Assembly (NCBI RefSeq): GCF_002911665.1
Contig: NZ_MTBP01000002.1
Span: 744,001-808,000, forward strand
Source: Actinomadura rubteroloni
GTDB lineage: Bacteria > Actinomycetota > Actinomycetes > Streptosporangiales > Streptosporangiaceae
Direction: 5' to 3'
Length of the DNA: 64,000 bases
In this document: one piece after another, positions 45,484-53,923 of the stretch
How positions within the stretch are numbered: the first letter of the stretch is position 1
Layout of the letters: each line of letters starts with the position of its first letter
The notes under the pieces: generated by a model
Databases searched by the model: none
What the model was told of the DNA's origin: nothing
Seen by the model: only the letters and a program-made list of their open reading frames with translations
Position numbers and translations under genes: made by a program

Positions 45484-47172
45484 TCAGACCTCGACCACCG
45501 CAGGGATGATCATCGGGCGGCGCCGGTAGTTCTCGCTCACCCACTTGCCCGCCGTGCGGCGGATGATCTGGCTGACCTGGTGCGGGTCGTTGACGCCCTT
45601 GCCGCCGGCCTCGCTCAGCGCGGCCTCGATCCGATCGATGATCTCGTCGAAGTCCGCGTTGCCGATCCCCGCGCCGCGCGCGTGGATCTCCGGCCCGGCC
45701 ACGATCTTGCCGCTGGAGGTGTCGATCCCGACCACGATCGAGATGAACCCCTCCTCGCCGAGGATCCGGCGGTCCTTGAGGGACGTCTCGGTGATCTCGC
45801 CGACCGACAGGCCGTCCACGTACACGTACCCGGCCGGGACGGCGCCGACGATGCTCGCCTGCCCGTCCACCAGGTCCACGACGACGCCGTCCTCGGCGAT
45901 GACGATGTTCTCGTCCGGGACGCCCGTGGCCGCCGCGAGCTTGGCGTGCGCCCGCAGGTGCCGCCACTCGCCGTGGATCGGCATGAAGTTGCCGGGCTTG
46001 GTCATGTTGAGCACGTACAGCAGTTCGCCCGCCGACGCGTGCCCCGACACGTGGACCAGCGCGTTGCCCTTGTGGACGATCCGCGCCCCCCACCGCGTCA
46101 GACCGTTGATCACGCGGTTGACCGCGTTCTCGTTGCCCGGGATCAGCGACGACGCCAGCATCACGGTGTCGCGGTCGGTGATCCGGATCTGCTGGTGGTC
46201 GCGGTTGGCCATCCGCGACAGCGCCGACATCGGCTCGCCCTGCGACCCGGTGCAGACGAGCACGAGCCGGTCGGGCGGGACGTTCTCCAGGTCCTTGACG
46301 TCGACCATGATCTCGTCCGGCACCGACAGGTACCCGAGTTCACGGGCGACGCCCATGTTGCGGACCATCGAGCGGCCGACGAAGCAGACGCGCCGCCCGT
46401 TGGCGACGGCCGCGTCCAGGACCTGCTGCACGCGGTGGATGTGCGACGCGAAGCACGCGACGATCAGCCGCTCCTTCGCGGTGCGGAACACCTCGTCCAC
46501 GACCGGGCCGATGTTGCGCTCGCTCGTGACGAACCCCGGCACCTCCGCGTTCGTGGAGTCCGACATGAGCAGGTCGATGCCCTCGGCGCCGAGCCGCGCG
46601 AAGCCGCCGAGGTCGGTCAGCCGGCCGTCCAGCGGCAACTGGTCCATCTTGAAGTCGCCGGTCGCGAGCACCAGCCCGGCGGGCGTGCGGATCGCGACCG
46701 CCAGCGCGTCGGGGATCGAGTGGTTCACCGACAGGAACTCGCAGGAGAACGGCCCGAGGTCCCGGGTCTGCCCTTCCACGACCACGTCGGTGACCGGCTT
46801 GATCCGGTGCTCGGCGAGCTTGGCCTCCAGCAGCGCCAGGGTCAGCTTCGACCCGATGAGCCGGATGTCGCGCCGCTCACGCAGCAGGTACGGCACGGCG
46901 CCGATGTGGTCCTCGTGGCCGTGCGTCAGGATGACGGCCTCGATGTCGTCCAGGCGGTCCCGGATGTACTCGAAGTCCGGCAGGATCAGGTCGATGCCCG
47001 GCTGCTCGGTCTCGGGGAACAGGACCCCGCAGTCGACGATCAGCAGCCGGCCGCCGAACTCGAAGACCGTCATGTTGCGGCCGATCTCGCCGAGGCCGCC
47101 GAGCGCGACGATGCGCAGTCCCTCCGGCGGCAGCGGTGGCGGAGCGGACAGTTCGGGGTGCGGGTGGCTCAC
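45484..47172 (-). CDS. rnj: Ribonuclease J
   Basis: A metallo-beta-lactamase RNase with 5'-exonuclease and endonuclease activity, central to mRNA decay and rRNA maturation. The zinc motif is H84-G-H86-E-D88-H89. The beta-CASP region and later His motif (VHVSGHAS) follow. GTG 47172 gives 562 residues, the family length; AGGGGGG precedes it. The frame reads on upstream, but without family similarity. It lies 70 nt behind dapA, the conserved neighbour, and is probably in one operon with it. Confidence 0.95.
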   Translation of the reverse strand: MSHPHPELSAPPPLPPEGLRIVALGGLGEIGRNMTVFEFGGRLLIVDCGVLFPETEQPGIDLILPDFEYIRDRLDDIEAVILTHGHEDHIGAVPYLLRERRDIRLIGSKLTLALLEAKLAEHRIKPVTDVVVEGQTRDLGPFSCEFLSVNHSIPDALAVAIRTPAGLVLATGDFKMDQLPLDGRLTDLGGFARLGAEGIDLLMSDSTNAEVPGFVTSERNIGPVVDEVFRTAKERLIVACFASHIHRVQQVLDAAVANGRRVCFVGRSMVRNMGVARELGYLSVPDEIMVDVKDLENVPPDRLVLVCTGSQGEPMSALSRMANRDHQQIRITDRDTVMLASSLIPGNENAVNRVINGLTRWGARIVHKGNALVHVSGHASAGELLYVLNMTKPGNFMPIHGEWRHLRAHAKLAAATGVPDENIVIAEDGVVVDLVDGQASIVGAVPAGYVYVDGLSVGEITETSLKDRRILGEEGFISIVVGIDTSSGKIVAGPEIHARGAGIGNADFDEIIDRIEAALSEAGGKGVNDPHQVSQIIRRTAGKWVSENYRRRPMIIPAVVEV

Positions 47173-47242
47173 GCGCGCCCCCCTGCGGGGACGGCGGGAA
47201 CGGTCCCGGTCCCCTCTTGACGCGGCGCCCGCCGCGCGGCGG

Positions 47243-48181
47243 TCACCTGTCAACCTCCGGAATGCTCGACTCGGGCACTTTGACTCCCCCCATCATCAGG
47301 TCTTCACGCAGGCGCGCCGCGAACTCCGGCGGGGCCTCCACGAGCGGTGCGCGCACGGCGCCGCCGCCCGGCAGGCCCAGCAGGTTCAGCGCTGCCTTGA
47401 CGGCGATGGCGCCCTGCGTACGGGTCATGATCGCGCCGACGACCGGCAGCAGGCGCCGGTGGATCGCCAGCGCCCGCGCCACGTCGCCCGCGCGGTAGGC
47501 GTCGATCATCTCATGCAGGTCGGCCCCGACGACATGTCCGACGACGCTCACGAATCCGGCCGCGCCCACCGACAGCCACGCCAGGTTGAGCAGGTCGTCG
47601 CCGGAGTAGAACGCGAGATCGGTGCCGGCCATCACCTGCGACGACTCGAACAGGTCGGCCTTGGCGTCCTTCACCGCGACGATCCGCGGGTGCTCGGCGA
47701 GGCGGCGCAGCGTGTCGCCCTGGATCGGCACGCCCGCGCGGCCCGGGATGTCGTAGAGCATGTTCGGGAGGCCGGTCGCGTCCGCGACGGCCGTGAAGTG
47801 CCGGACCAGGCCCTCCTGCGGGGGCTTGTTGTAATACGGCGTCACGACGAGCAGCCCGTGCGCTCCGGCGGCCTCGGCCTGCCGGGCGAGCTGGAGGCTG
47901 TGCTCGGTGTGGTTCGTCCCGGCGCCCGCCACAATGACGGCGCGGTCCCCGACGGCTTCCACGACCGCGCGCAGCAGCCGCTCCTTCTCGGTGTCGCTCG
48001 TCGTCGGCGACTCGCCCGTCGTGCCGTTCACGACGAGGCCGTCGTGGCGCTGCTCCTCGACCAGGTGGGTCGCGAGCCGCGCCGCCCCGTCGTAGTCGAC
48101 CCCGCCGTCCGGCAGGAACGGGGTGACCATCGCGGTCAGCATCCGCCCGAACGGGGCGTCCGCGGTTGTGCTCGGTGCCAT
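47243..48181 (-). CDS. dapA: 4-hydroxy-tetrahydrodipicolinate synthase
   Basis: Condenses pyruvate and aspartate semialdehyde, the first step of the DAP/lysine branch. The Schiff-base Lys is K171 (VAVKDAKAD); the catalytic Tyr is Y143 in YDIPGR. GTTGESPT and NGTTGE-type loops are intact. 312 residues. TACCGT (complement of 48189-48194) lies 7 nt before the ATG, so translation is probably leaderless. The upstream 218 bp hold this promoter and the terminator of the next gene. Confidence 0.96.
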   Translation of the reverse strand: MAPSTTADAPFGRMLTAMVTPFLPDGGVDYDGAARLATHLVEEQRHDGLVVNGTTGESPTTSDTEKERLLRAVVEAVGDRAVIVAGAGTNHTEHSLQLARQAEAAGAHGLLVVTPYYNKPPQEGLVRHFTAVADATGLPNMLYDIPGRAGVPIQGDTLRRLAEHPRIVAVKDAKADLFESSQVMAGTDLAFYSGDDLLNLAWLSVGAAGFVSVVGHVVGADLHEMIDAYRAGDVARALAIHRRLLPVVGAIMTRTQGAIAVKAALNLLGLPGGGAVRAPLVEAPPEFAARLREDLMMGGVKVPESSIPEVDR

Positions 48182-48331
48182 GCACCGAACGGTACCGGTC
48201 CGGACGCATGCCGGGGACCCTCAGCCCGTTCGGAGCGGGCCAGAACATGGGAAGGTCGCCGCCATGCTCGGGGGGACACGACGGCGACCCTCTACTCAGG
48301 CATCGTTCGTGGTAAAGCATCCGTTACTGGA

Positions 48332-48356
48332 TTCCCGGGGCGGCGACCCCCGGGAA
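48332..48356 (-). terminator. Hairpin downstream of the GH18-like gene
   Basis: 9-bp stem TTCCCGGGG / CCCCGGGAA with a 7-nt loop, 44 nt past the stop of the gene ending at 48400 and upstream of the dapA promoter. Confidence 0.55.
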
Positions 48357-48399
48357 CCCCCCGCCGGGCGCCCGCCCGCGTGAGAACGCGTTCCTCGGC

Positions 48400-49458
48400 T
48401 CAGCTCTGCTCTATCGGCCGGTGTTCTGCGCGTTTCTCGCCCGGCCATTCTCGTTCGTACGTTCGCCAATCTTTCTCTGCTGTCGTCCAGTCGGCGTAGA
48501 TGCCCACGCCGAACGGCCTGCGCGGCCGCCTGTCCAGGGCGTCAATTCCCTTTCTTATGCCCCTCAGGGCCGTCGGGAGGTCCTCCGCCCAGCCGGTCGC
48601 GGGCCGGTAGGTCGGGACGCCCAGGAACACGGTCGTACGGTCGCCGATCAGGTCGAGGGTCCATTGCGCGTGTTTCGCGAAATGCAGTCCGACCAGGGAT
48701 TTCGTCGGAAGTTGCGTGTCGTAGGCCATGATGGCGACCTGGTCGGCGCGATCGGCCACCGCGCGGAGGAACGTCGCCGTCGGACGGGGCGGGTAGTGGA
48801 AGCGGCCCGTGCGCGGGAGCAGGGCCTTGAAGATCGGCTGCGCGGCGTCGTCCAGTGTCTTCTGCTCGATCGCCACCGACAGGAGCCGTCCCCTGGTCTT
48901 GGTCAGCGCCCGCGTGTCGTCCAGGAGGGTCAGGAACGCGGTGTCGTCGGGGTAGATCGGCTCGAAGTCGTAGTGGATGCCGGCGAAGCCCAGGTCCAGG
49001 AACTTCTTGTCCGTCACGAGGACGTTCCTGCGGACGTTCGGGTCGTCCAGGTCGATGATTCCGTGGCCGTCCACGATCCGGATCTGGCCGAGGTACGCCT
49101 GCGCCCGGACGGCCGGCGCGTAGCGGCGCAGCGCCGCCAGCAGGGCCGCGGCGTTGCGGTGAAGGGATTCGGGGACGGTGCCGTCCGCCTCGAACGGGCC
49201 CGCGTGGAAGTAGACGTCGGTGATGCGGTTGCGGCGGAGTCGGTCGGCGAACGATCGGTACTCGGCGTCGGTGTGCGTCTCCCCCACCCACTGGTGGCGC
49301 GCCCACAAAGCGTTCACGTCGGTACCCGACGCGGACGGCGGCCTCTGCCACCACATCCACGCGCCGGACGGGACGAGCAGCACCATCCCGAGCGCGTACA
49401 CGGCGGCCCAGGCGACGCCGCGCAGGATCCGCCGGCGCCGTTCCCCCCGTCGCCGCAT
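48400..49458 (-). CDS. Membrane-anchored GH18-like TIM-barrel protein, 352 aa
   Basis: Very basic N-terminus (MRRRGERRRR), then one transmembrane helix (about residues 15-34), then an extracytoplasmic domain. The strand GFAGIHYDFEPI resembles the GH18 motif DGxDxDxE: the last Asp and the catalytic Glu remain, while the two earlier Asp are Ala and His. Later VAIMAYDT recalls the GH18 MxYD strand. A glycosidase or a sugar-binding pseudoenzyme facing the cell wall is possible. No close family recognised. The 167 bp to the divergent small membrane protein contain no gene. Confidence 0.75.
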   Translation of the reverse strand: MRRRGERRRRILRGVAWAAVYALGMVLLVPSGAWMWWQRPPSASGTDVNALWARHQWVGETHTDAEYRSFADRLRRNRITDVYFHAGPFEADGTVPESLHRNAAALLAALRRYAPAVRAQAYLGQIRIVDGHGIIDLDDPNVRRNVLVTDKKFLDLGFAGIHYDFEPIYPDDTAFLTLLDDTRALTKTRGRLLSVAIEQKTLDDAAQPIFKALLPRTGRFHYPPRPTATFLRAVADRADQVAIMAYDTQLPTKSLVGLHFAKHAQWTLDLIGDRTTVFLGVPTYRPATGWAEDLPTALRGIRKGIDALDRRPRRPFGVGIYADWTTAEKDWRTYEREWPGEKRAEHRPIEQS

Positions 49459-49625
49459 CCCGCGATGATCCCAGGGGCATCCCAGGACAGGGAACCCGAA
49501 CGATCAAGAAACGGTCATTGTTCCGGACGTCGCCCACCGAACCGGACACGCAGGGTGTTCACTTGGTCGCAGACGGAACCCGTTCAACGTCGGGGACTCC
49601 GTTAGGGATGGAGGTCGTCAGACCA

Positions 49626-49907
49626 ATGCGAGGACCGAACCAGACCGAGGCGCGGCGGACAGGCCGACGCGCCGAGCACCGGCGGACCGTCCGCCGGGAC
49701 GAGATCCGGGGCCGCGCGCTGCGCGGTCGCCGTCCCGTGGGGCGGCAGGCGGGCGATCCGGCGCCTCTGTTCAGTACCCGTGCCCTGGTCATCCTGCTGG
49801 CTGCCGTGGGCGCGGCCGTCTTCTCCGTCGTCAAGCCCGGCACCGCGATCCCGATCGGGGTCGCCGTCGGCGTCGTGACGCTCCTCGCGCAGATCGTCCG
49901 CGACTGA
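49626..49907 (+). CDS. Small membrane protein with basic N-terminal region, 93 aa
   Basis: Arg-rich cytoplasmic segment (about 50 residues) followed by two hydrophobic helices (ALVILLAAVGAAVFSVV and IPIGVAVGVVTLLAQIV). GGAGG at 49610-49614 supports the ATG at 49626; an ATG at 49608 and an open frame back to 49518 are alternatives. No family recognised. Two terminator hairpins follow. Confidence 0.6.
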   Translation: MRGPNQTEARRTGRRAEHRRTVRRDEIRGRALRGRRPVGRQAGDPAPLFSTRALVILLAAVGAAVFSVVKPGTAIPIGVAVGVVTLLAQIVRD

Positions 49908-49911
49908 GAAG

Positions 49912-49973
49912 GGCGGCCTCCGGGCCGCCGGACGGGAACCGAAAGAAGGCGGCGGGGTCCGCGAGCCCCGCCG
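49912..49973. terminator. Two hairpins between convergent genes
   Basis: GGCGGCC / GGCCGCC at 49912-49929 and CGGCGGGG / CCCCGCCG at 49950-49973. One is positioned for each strand; the GAAAGAAGG spacer between them is purine-rich. Confidence 0.6.
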
Positions 49974-49976
49974 TCG

Positions 49977-50921
49977 TCAGGCGGCGACGTCGAGCCGTTC
50001 CGCCGGGACGGGGACGGGCGCCCGCCGGATCCGCGCCCGCTGCGTGGCCCCGACGCACACCAGCACCGCGACCGCGACCCCCGCCGTCAGCGCGTCCACG
50101 TGCTCCCCGAGCAGCAGCGCCGACCACGCCAGCGTCAGCAGCGGCTGGACGAGTTGGACCTGCCCGGCGCGCGCGATGCCCGTCCGCGCCATCCCCGCGT
50201 ACCAGGCGAAGAAGCCGAGGAACGACGAGCCGAACGCCAGGTAGGCGAACCCGGCGACGGTGCGTCCGGTCCAGTGCGGGCCGGTGCCGGCGAGCATCGC
50301 GAACGTCGCCGGGAGCGCGACGGGCGCGGCGAGGACGAGCGCCCAGGAGATGACGCGCGGGCCGCCGAGCGTGCGCGCGATCCGGCCGCCCTCGGCGTAT
50401 CCGGCGGCGCCGACGAGCAGCGCCGCGAGCAGCAGCAGGTCGGCGCCGCCGAGCCCGCCGCCGCCCCGGACCAGCGCGAATCCGGTGACGCAGGCCGCGC
50501 CCGCCGCCGCGGCGAGCCAGAACGCGCGCGAGGGCCGCTCGCCGCCGCGCACGAGCGCGCACACGGCGGTCGCGCCGGGCAGCAGCCCGATGATGACGGC
50601 GGCGTGCGCGCTGGACGAGCCGTGGGCGAGCGCGAGCGAGGTCAGCACCGGGTAGCCGAGCAGGACGCCGCCCACGACGACGAGCAGGCCCGCCCAGTCG
50701 CCGCGCCGGGGCGCCGGGCCGGGGACGGCGAGCAGCAGCAGCCCGGCGGGCAGGGCCGCGACGGCGCAGCGGCCGACGCCGATGAGCGCGGGCGGCAGCC
50801 CGTCCAGGGCGAGGACGTTGGCCGGGAACGTGAAGGAGAACGCGAGGACGCCGAGCGCGGCGAGGCCGGTCCCGGTGACCGCTATCCGGCCGTCGTCGGT
50901 AGCGCTATCATCATTTCTCAT
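49977..50921 (-). CDS. EamA-family (DMT) exporter, 314 aa
   Basis: Ten predicted transmembrane helices in two EamA repeats, with internal LGGPRVISWALVLAAPVALP-like second-half features. EamA carriers commonly export amino acids or metabolites. The divergent MocR-type regulator gene shares its start point: the ATG at 50921 overlaps the regulator's ATG at 50920. The minus-strand -10 TATCGT (50927-50932) lies 5 nt upstream, inside the regulator's coding sequence. Substrate unknown; an amine or amino acid fits the PLP-binding regulator. Confidence 0.88.
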   Translation of the reverse strand: MRNDDSATDDGRIAVTGTGLAALGVLAFSFTFPANVLALDGLPPALIGVGRCAVAALPAGLLLLAVPGPAPRRGDWAGLLVVVGGVLLGYPVLTSLALAHGSSSAHAAVIIGLLPGATAVCALVRGGERPSRAFWLAAAAGAACVTGFALVRGGGGLGGADLLLLAALLVGAAGYAEGGRIARTLGGPRVISWALVLAAPVALPATFAMLAGTGPHWTGRTVAGFAYLAFGSSFLGFFAWYAGMARTGIARAGQVQLVQPLLTLAWSALLLGEHVDALTAGVAVAVLVCVGATQRARIRRAPVPVPAERLDVAA

Positions 50922-50934
50922 GAAAAACGATAGC
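50904..50934. promoter_or_regulatory. Palindromic operator/promoter spanning two overlapping start codons
   Basis: Arms GCTATC (50904-50909) and GATAGC (50929-50934) are centred on CATG, which supplies both ATGs. The -10 hexamers TATCAT (plus, 50906-50911) and TATCGT (minus, 50927-50932) overlap the arms. A dimeric regulator bound here would block both promoters. Confidence 0.65.
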
Positions 50935-52305
50935 AGTGGGGCGTCCCTCGCCGCAGCGCTGCGGGTGGAGATCCGCGCGCTGCGTCCGGGCGCCCGGCTG
51001 CCGTCGAGCCGCGCGCTGATGGAACGGCACCGCGTCAGCCCGGTCACGGTGACGCGGGCGATCGGGCAGCTCGCCGCCGAGGGCCTGGTCGTGACCCGGC
51101 CGGGCAGCGGCGCGTTCGTCGCCGAGCGGCCCCGGCCGCGCGCCGACCCGCCCGACTTCGGCTGGCAGGCCGTCGCGCTCGGCGACCGGACGGTCGACGC
51201 GAGCACCGTCCGCGAGCTGGTCAGCCCCGTCCCGGACGGCATGATCCGGCTCAGCGGCGGCTATCTGCACGCCTCGCTCCAGCCGTCCCGCGCGCTCGCG
51301 ACCGCGATGGGCCGCGCCGCGCGGCGCCCGGACGCCTGGGAGGCGCCTCCGCCCGCCGGGCTCGCCGGGCTGCGGACGTGGTTCGCCCGCGCCACCGGCC
51401 CCGACCTCACGCCCGACGACGTGACCGTCACCGGCGGCGGGCAGCAATCGCTGGCGACCGTGCTGCGGGCGCTGCTGCCGCCGGGGTCGCCGCTGCTGGT
51501 CGAGTCCCCGACGTATCCGGGCGTGCTGGCGCTCGCGCGGACGATCGGGCTCCAGCCGGTGCCGGTCCCGGTCGACGCCGACGGCCTGCGCCCGGACCTG
51601 CTCGCCGAGGCGTTCGGCGTGACGGGCGCGCGGGCGGTCTACTGCCAGCCGACGCTGCACAACCCGACGGGCGCGGTCATGCCGTCGGCGCGGCGGGAGC
51701 GGGTGCTCGCGGTGGCGCGGGCGGCCGGGGCGTTCGTCGTGGAGGACGACTACGCGCGGCATTTCGTCACCGAGCCCGTCCCGCCGCCGCTGGTCACCGC
51801 CGACACCGAGGGACGCGTCGTCCACATCGCGTCGCTGACCAAGGTCACCGCGCCGAGCGTGCGGATCGCCGGGGTCATCGCGCGGGGGCCGGTCGCCGAG
51901 CGGATCCGGTCGGCGCAGCTCGTCACCGACTTCTTCCCGGCGCGTCCGCTCCAGGAGGCGGTGCTGGAGCTGGTCGGCTCGCCGGGCTGGACGCGGCATC
52001 TCGCGGCCGTCGGCACGGCGCTGACGGCCCGCCGCGACGCGCTGCTCACGGCCGTCGCGCGCGAACTCGGGGCCGCGCCGCGCCGTCCGTCCGGCGGGCT
52101 GCACGCCTGGGTGCCGCTGCCCGCCGGGACCGACGACCGCGCGGTCGCCGAGGCCGCGGCGCGCGCCGGCGTGCGGGTCAGCGCGGGACGCCCCTACTTC
52201 CCGGCCGAGGCCGACGGCCCGCACGCGCGGCTGAGCTGGGGCGCGGCGGCGTCGGAGGCCGAGATCGCCGAGGGCGTGCGGCGGTTCGCGGGCGTGCTGG
52301 CCTGA
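50920..52305 (+). CDS. MocR-type GntR/aminotransferase transcriptional regulator, 461 aa
   Basis: GntR-type winged helix at residues ~10-70 (LPSSRALMERHRVSPVTVTRAIGQLAAEGLVV). A fold-type I aminotransferase domain follows, with HNPTG and a PLP-binding Lys in SLTKVTAPSVRIAG. These proteins sense PLP or its adducts with amines and regulate a neighbouring gene, here most likely the divergent EamA exporter. The ATG at 50920 gives MKNDSSGASLAAALRVEIR with no 5' leader, as the -10 ends 8 nt before it. It converges on the VOC gene with a 4-nt gap. Confidence 0.9.
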   Translation: MKNDSSGASLAAALRVEIRALRPGARLPSSRALMERHRVSPVTVTRAIGQLAAEGLVVTRPGSGAFVAERPRPRADPPDFGWQAVALGDRTVDASTVRELVSPVPDGMIRLSGGYLHASLQPSRALATAMGRAARRPDAWEAPPPAGLAGLRTWFARATGPDLTPDDVTVTGGGQQSLATVLRALLPPGSPLLVESPTYPGVLALARTIGLQPVPVPVDADGLRPDLLAEAFGVTGARAVYCQPTLHNPTGAVMPSARRERVLAVARAAGAFVVEDDYARHFVTEPVPPPLVTADTEGRVVHIASLTKVTAPSVRIAGVIARGPVAERIRSAQLVTDFFPARPLQEAVLELVGSPGWTRHLAAVGTALTARRDALLTAVARELGAAPRRPSGGLHAWVPLPAGTDDRAVAEAAARAGVRVSAGRPYFPAEADGPHARLSWGAAASEAEIAEGVRRFAGVLA

Positions 52306-52309
52306 CGCC

Positions 52310-52657
52310 TCATCCGGTGCAGAGGCAGAACTCGTTGCCCTCCGGGTCGTACCAGACCTGGAACGGACGGGCCGGGTTCTCGCCCATCGGCTCGCTCGCC
52401 GGGGTCGCGCCGAGCGCGCGGGCGCGCTCCCCCGCCGCCGCGATGTCGGGCACGTCGAGGTCCAGATGGACGCGGTTCTTGACGGCCTTGCCCTCCGGGA
52501 CGAGCTGGAACGACAGCACCGGGCCGTCGTCGCCGAGCGGTTCCAGGTCGAGCCAGTCCGCGTCGCGCCGGGTCGTCTCCAGGTCCAGCAGCGCGCCCCA
52601 GAACCGGGCCACGACGTCCAGGTCATTGCAGTCGAACACCACGTGCGTCACCTTCAT
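52310..52657 (-). CDS. VOC-family (glyoxalase/bleomycin-resistance fold) protein, 115 aa
   Basis: A single VOC domain with two beta-alpha-beta-beta-beta units: VTHVVFDCNDLDVVARFWGALL at the start and FQVWYDPEGNEFCLC at the end. His and Glu positions typical of metal-binding members occur (H5, H69-type VHLDLDV, E109-type NEF). It may bind or modify a small toxic compound. TAGGAA on the minus strand (52665-52670) lies 7 nt before the ATG. It is divergent from the CGNR gene, with a nested inverted repeat between. Confidence 0.85.
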   Translation of the reverse strand: MKVTHVVFDCNDLDVVARFWGALLDLETTRRDADWLDLEPLGDDGPVLSFQLVPEGKAVKNRVHLDLDVPDIAAAGERARALGATPASEPMGENPARPFQVWYDPEGNEFCLCTG

Positions 52658-52679
52658 GCGTCCGTTCCTACCACGGAGG

Positions 52680-52736
52680 ACACCGGTGAAACCAGGACGA
52701 TGGTGTCGGCAACCATCGTTTCAAGATCGCCGGTGT
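52680..52736. promoter_or_regulatory. Nested inverted repeat in the VOC/CGNR divergent promoter
   Basis: Inner dyad ACGATGGT-N7-ACCATCGT (52697-52719). Flanking GAAAC (52688-52692) pairs with GTTTC (52718-52722). Outer ACACCGG (52680-52686) pairs with CCGGTGT (52730-52736). Likely operator for the CGNR protein or another repressor. Confidence 0.6.
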
Positions 52737-52758
52737 TCCCGCTGGTAGGCTCGGGACG

Positions 52759-53307
52759 ATGACGGCCACCGACGCCGCGCTCCTGCTGCGGGACTTCGTC
52801 AACACGCTCGACGCCGAGACCGGCACCGACGAGCTGGCCGCCCCCGACCGGCTCACCGCCTGGCTGCGCTCCCAGAACCTCCTTCCGCCGGGCACCGCCG
52901 CCGGGCCCGCCGACCTGCGCACCGCCGTCGCGCTCCGCGAGGGCCTGCGCGACGCGCTGCGCGCCCACCACGACGGCGCGGCGCCGGGACGCGGGCTCGA
53001 CGCCGTCCTCGCGGGCCTGCCGCTGCGCGTCGCGGTGCCCGGCGACGCGGATCCGGTGCTGGTTCCGGTCGGCGACGGCGCCGCCACCGCGCTCGCCCGC
53101 CTCGCCGCCGCCGTCATGGCCGCGGTCGCGGGCGGCACCTGGCAACGGCTCAAGATCTGCCCGGCGTGCGCGTGGGCATTCTTGGACACGTCCCGGAACC
53201 GGTCCCGGACGTGGTGCTCGATGCGGGTGTGCGGCAACCGCACCAAGACCCGCGCCTACCGCGCCCGCCGCGCCGCTCCGGACGAGACCGCGCCGCCCCG
53301 CCGCTAG
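52759..53307 (+). CDS. CGNR zinc-finger (ABATE domain) putative regulator, 182 aa
   Basis: The C-terminal finger is CPAC-x17-CSMRVCGNR, the signature that names the family, after an N-terminal ABATE domain (about residues 5-120). Such proteins are putative stress-responsive transcription factors. TAGGCT (52746-52751) ends 7 nt before the ATG, giving a leaderless start. Its own UAG stop lies inside the TAGGGT hexamer that precedes the GNAT gene. It probably controls itself and the divergent VOC gene. Confidence 0.87.
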   Translation: MTATDAALLLRDFVNTLDAETGTDELAAPDRLTAWLRSQNLLPPGTAAGPADLRTAVALREGLRDALRAHHDGAAPGRGLDAVLAGLPLRVAVPGDADPVLVPVGDGAATALARLAAAVMAAVAGGTWQRLKICPACAWAFLDTSRNRSRTWCSMRVCGNRTKTRAYRARRAAPDETAPPRR

Positions 53308-53316
53308 GGTGGCCGC

Positions 53317-53865
53317 ATGTCCCAGACGCCCGTCCGGCCCGACGTGGGCGTGCGGCCCGCGCGCCGCGCCGACGCCGCCGCGATCGCGGAGATCCAGGTC
53401 CGGTCCTGGCGGGACGGCTACCGGGAGCTGCTGCCCGCCGCCGTCCTCGCCGAGGTGACCGGCGACGCGGCCCGGACGGCGTGGCGGGAGCGCTGGGCGG
53501 AGTCGATCACCGGTCCGCCGTCACCGCGCCACCGCGTGCTGGTCGCGGTCGCCGAGGGGCTCGTCACGGGGTTCGCGGCGCACGGCCCGGCCGAGGACGC
53601 GGGCGGCGACCCGTCCGTCGCCGAACTGCTCGCGCTCCACGTCGACCCGCTCCACACCCGTGCCGGGCACGGCAGCCGCCTGCTCTCCGCGACCGCCGAC
53701 GTCCTGCGCGACGACGGCTGCACGACGCTGCTGACCTGGGCGTTCGAGGGCGACACGATCGTGCGCGGGTTCCTCGTCTCGGCGGGCTGGGCGCCCGACG
53801 GCGCGGCCCGGACGCTCGACATGGGCGAGGCCGTCCGCCAGGTCCGCCTGCACACGGCGCTCTGA
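53317..53865 (+). CDS. GNAT-family N-acetyltransferase, 182 aa
   Basis: One GNAT domain: an opening VRPARRADAAAIAEIQVRSWRDGYR, the acetyl-CoA loop HTRAGHGSRLL (a Q/RxxGxG/A variant) and a C-terminal AGWAPDGAARTLD strand. The acyl acceptor is unknown. TAGGGT (53305-53310) lies 6 nt before the ATG and overlaps the CGNR stop codon, so a leaderless mRNA or readthrough from CGNR are both possible. Confidence 0.87.
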   Translation: MSQTPVRPDVGVRPARRADAAAIAEIQVRSWRDGYRELLPAAVLAEVTGDAARTAWRERWAESITGPPSPRHRVLVAVAEGLVTGFAAHGPAEDAGGDPSVAELLALHVDPLHTRAGHGSRLLSATADVLRDDGCTTLLTWAFEGDTIVRGFLVSAGWAPDGAARTLDMGEAVRQVRLHTAL

Positions 53866-53923
53866 GCGGGAGGAAACGCGGGGTCGGTGAGGGGCACGGG
53901 AGGCCCGGCCGTACTGTGGGGAC

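Noticed and set aside
42669..45509. 946-codon frame opposite ftsK
   Set aside because: Arg/Asp/His-rich composition without motifs; mirrors the FtsK frame.
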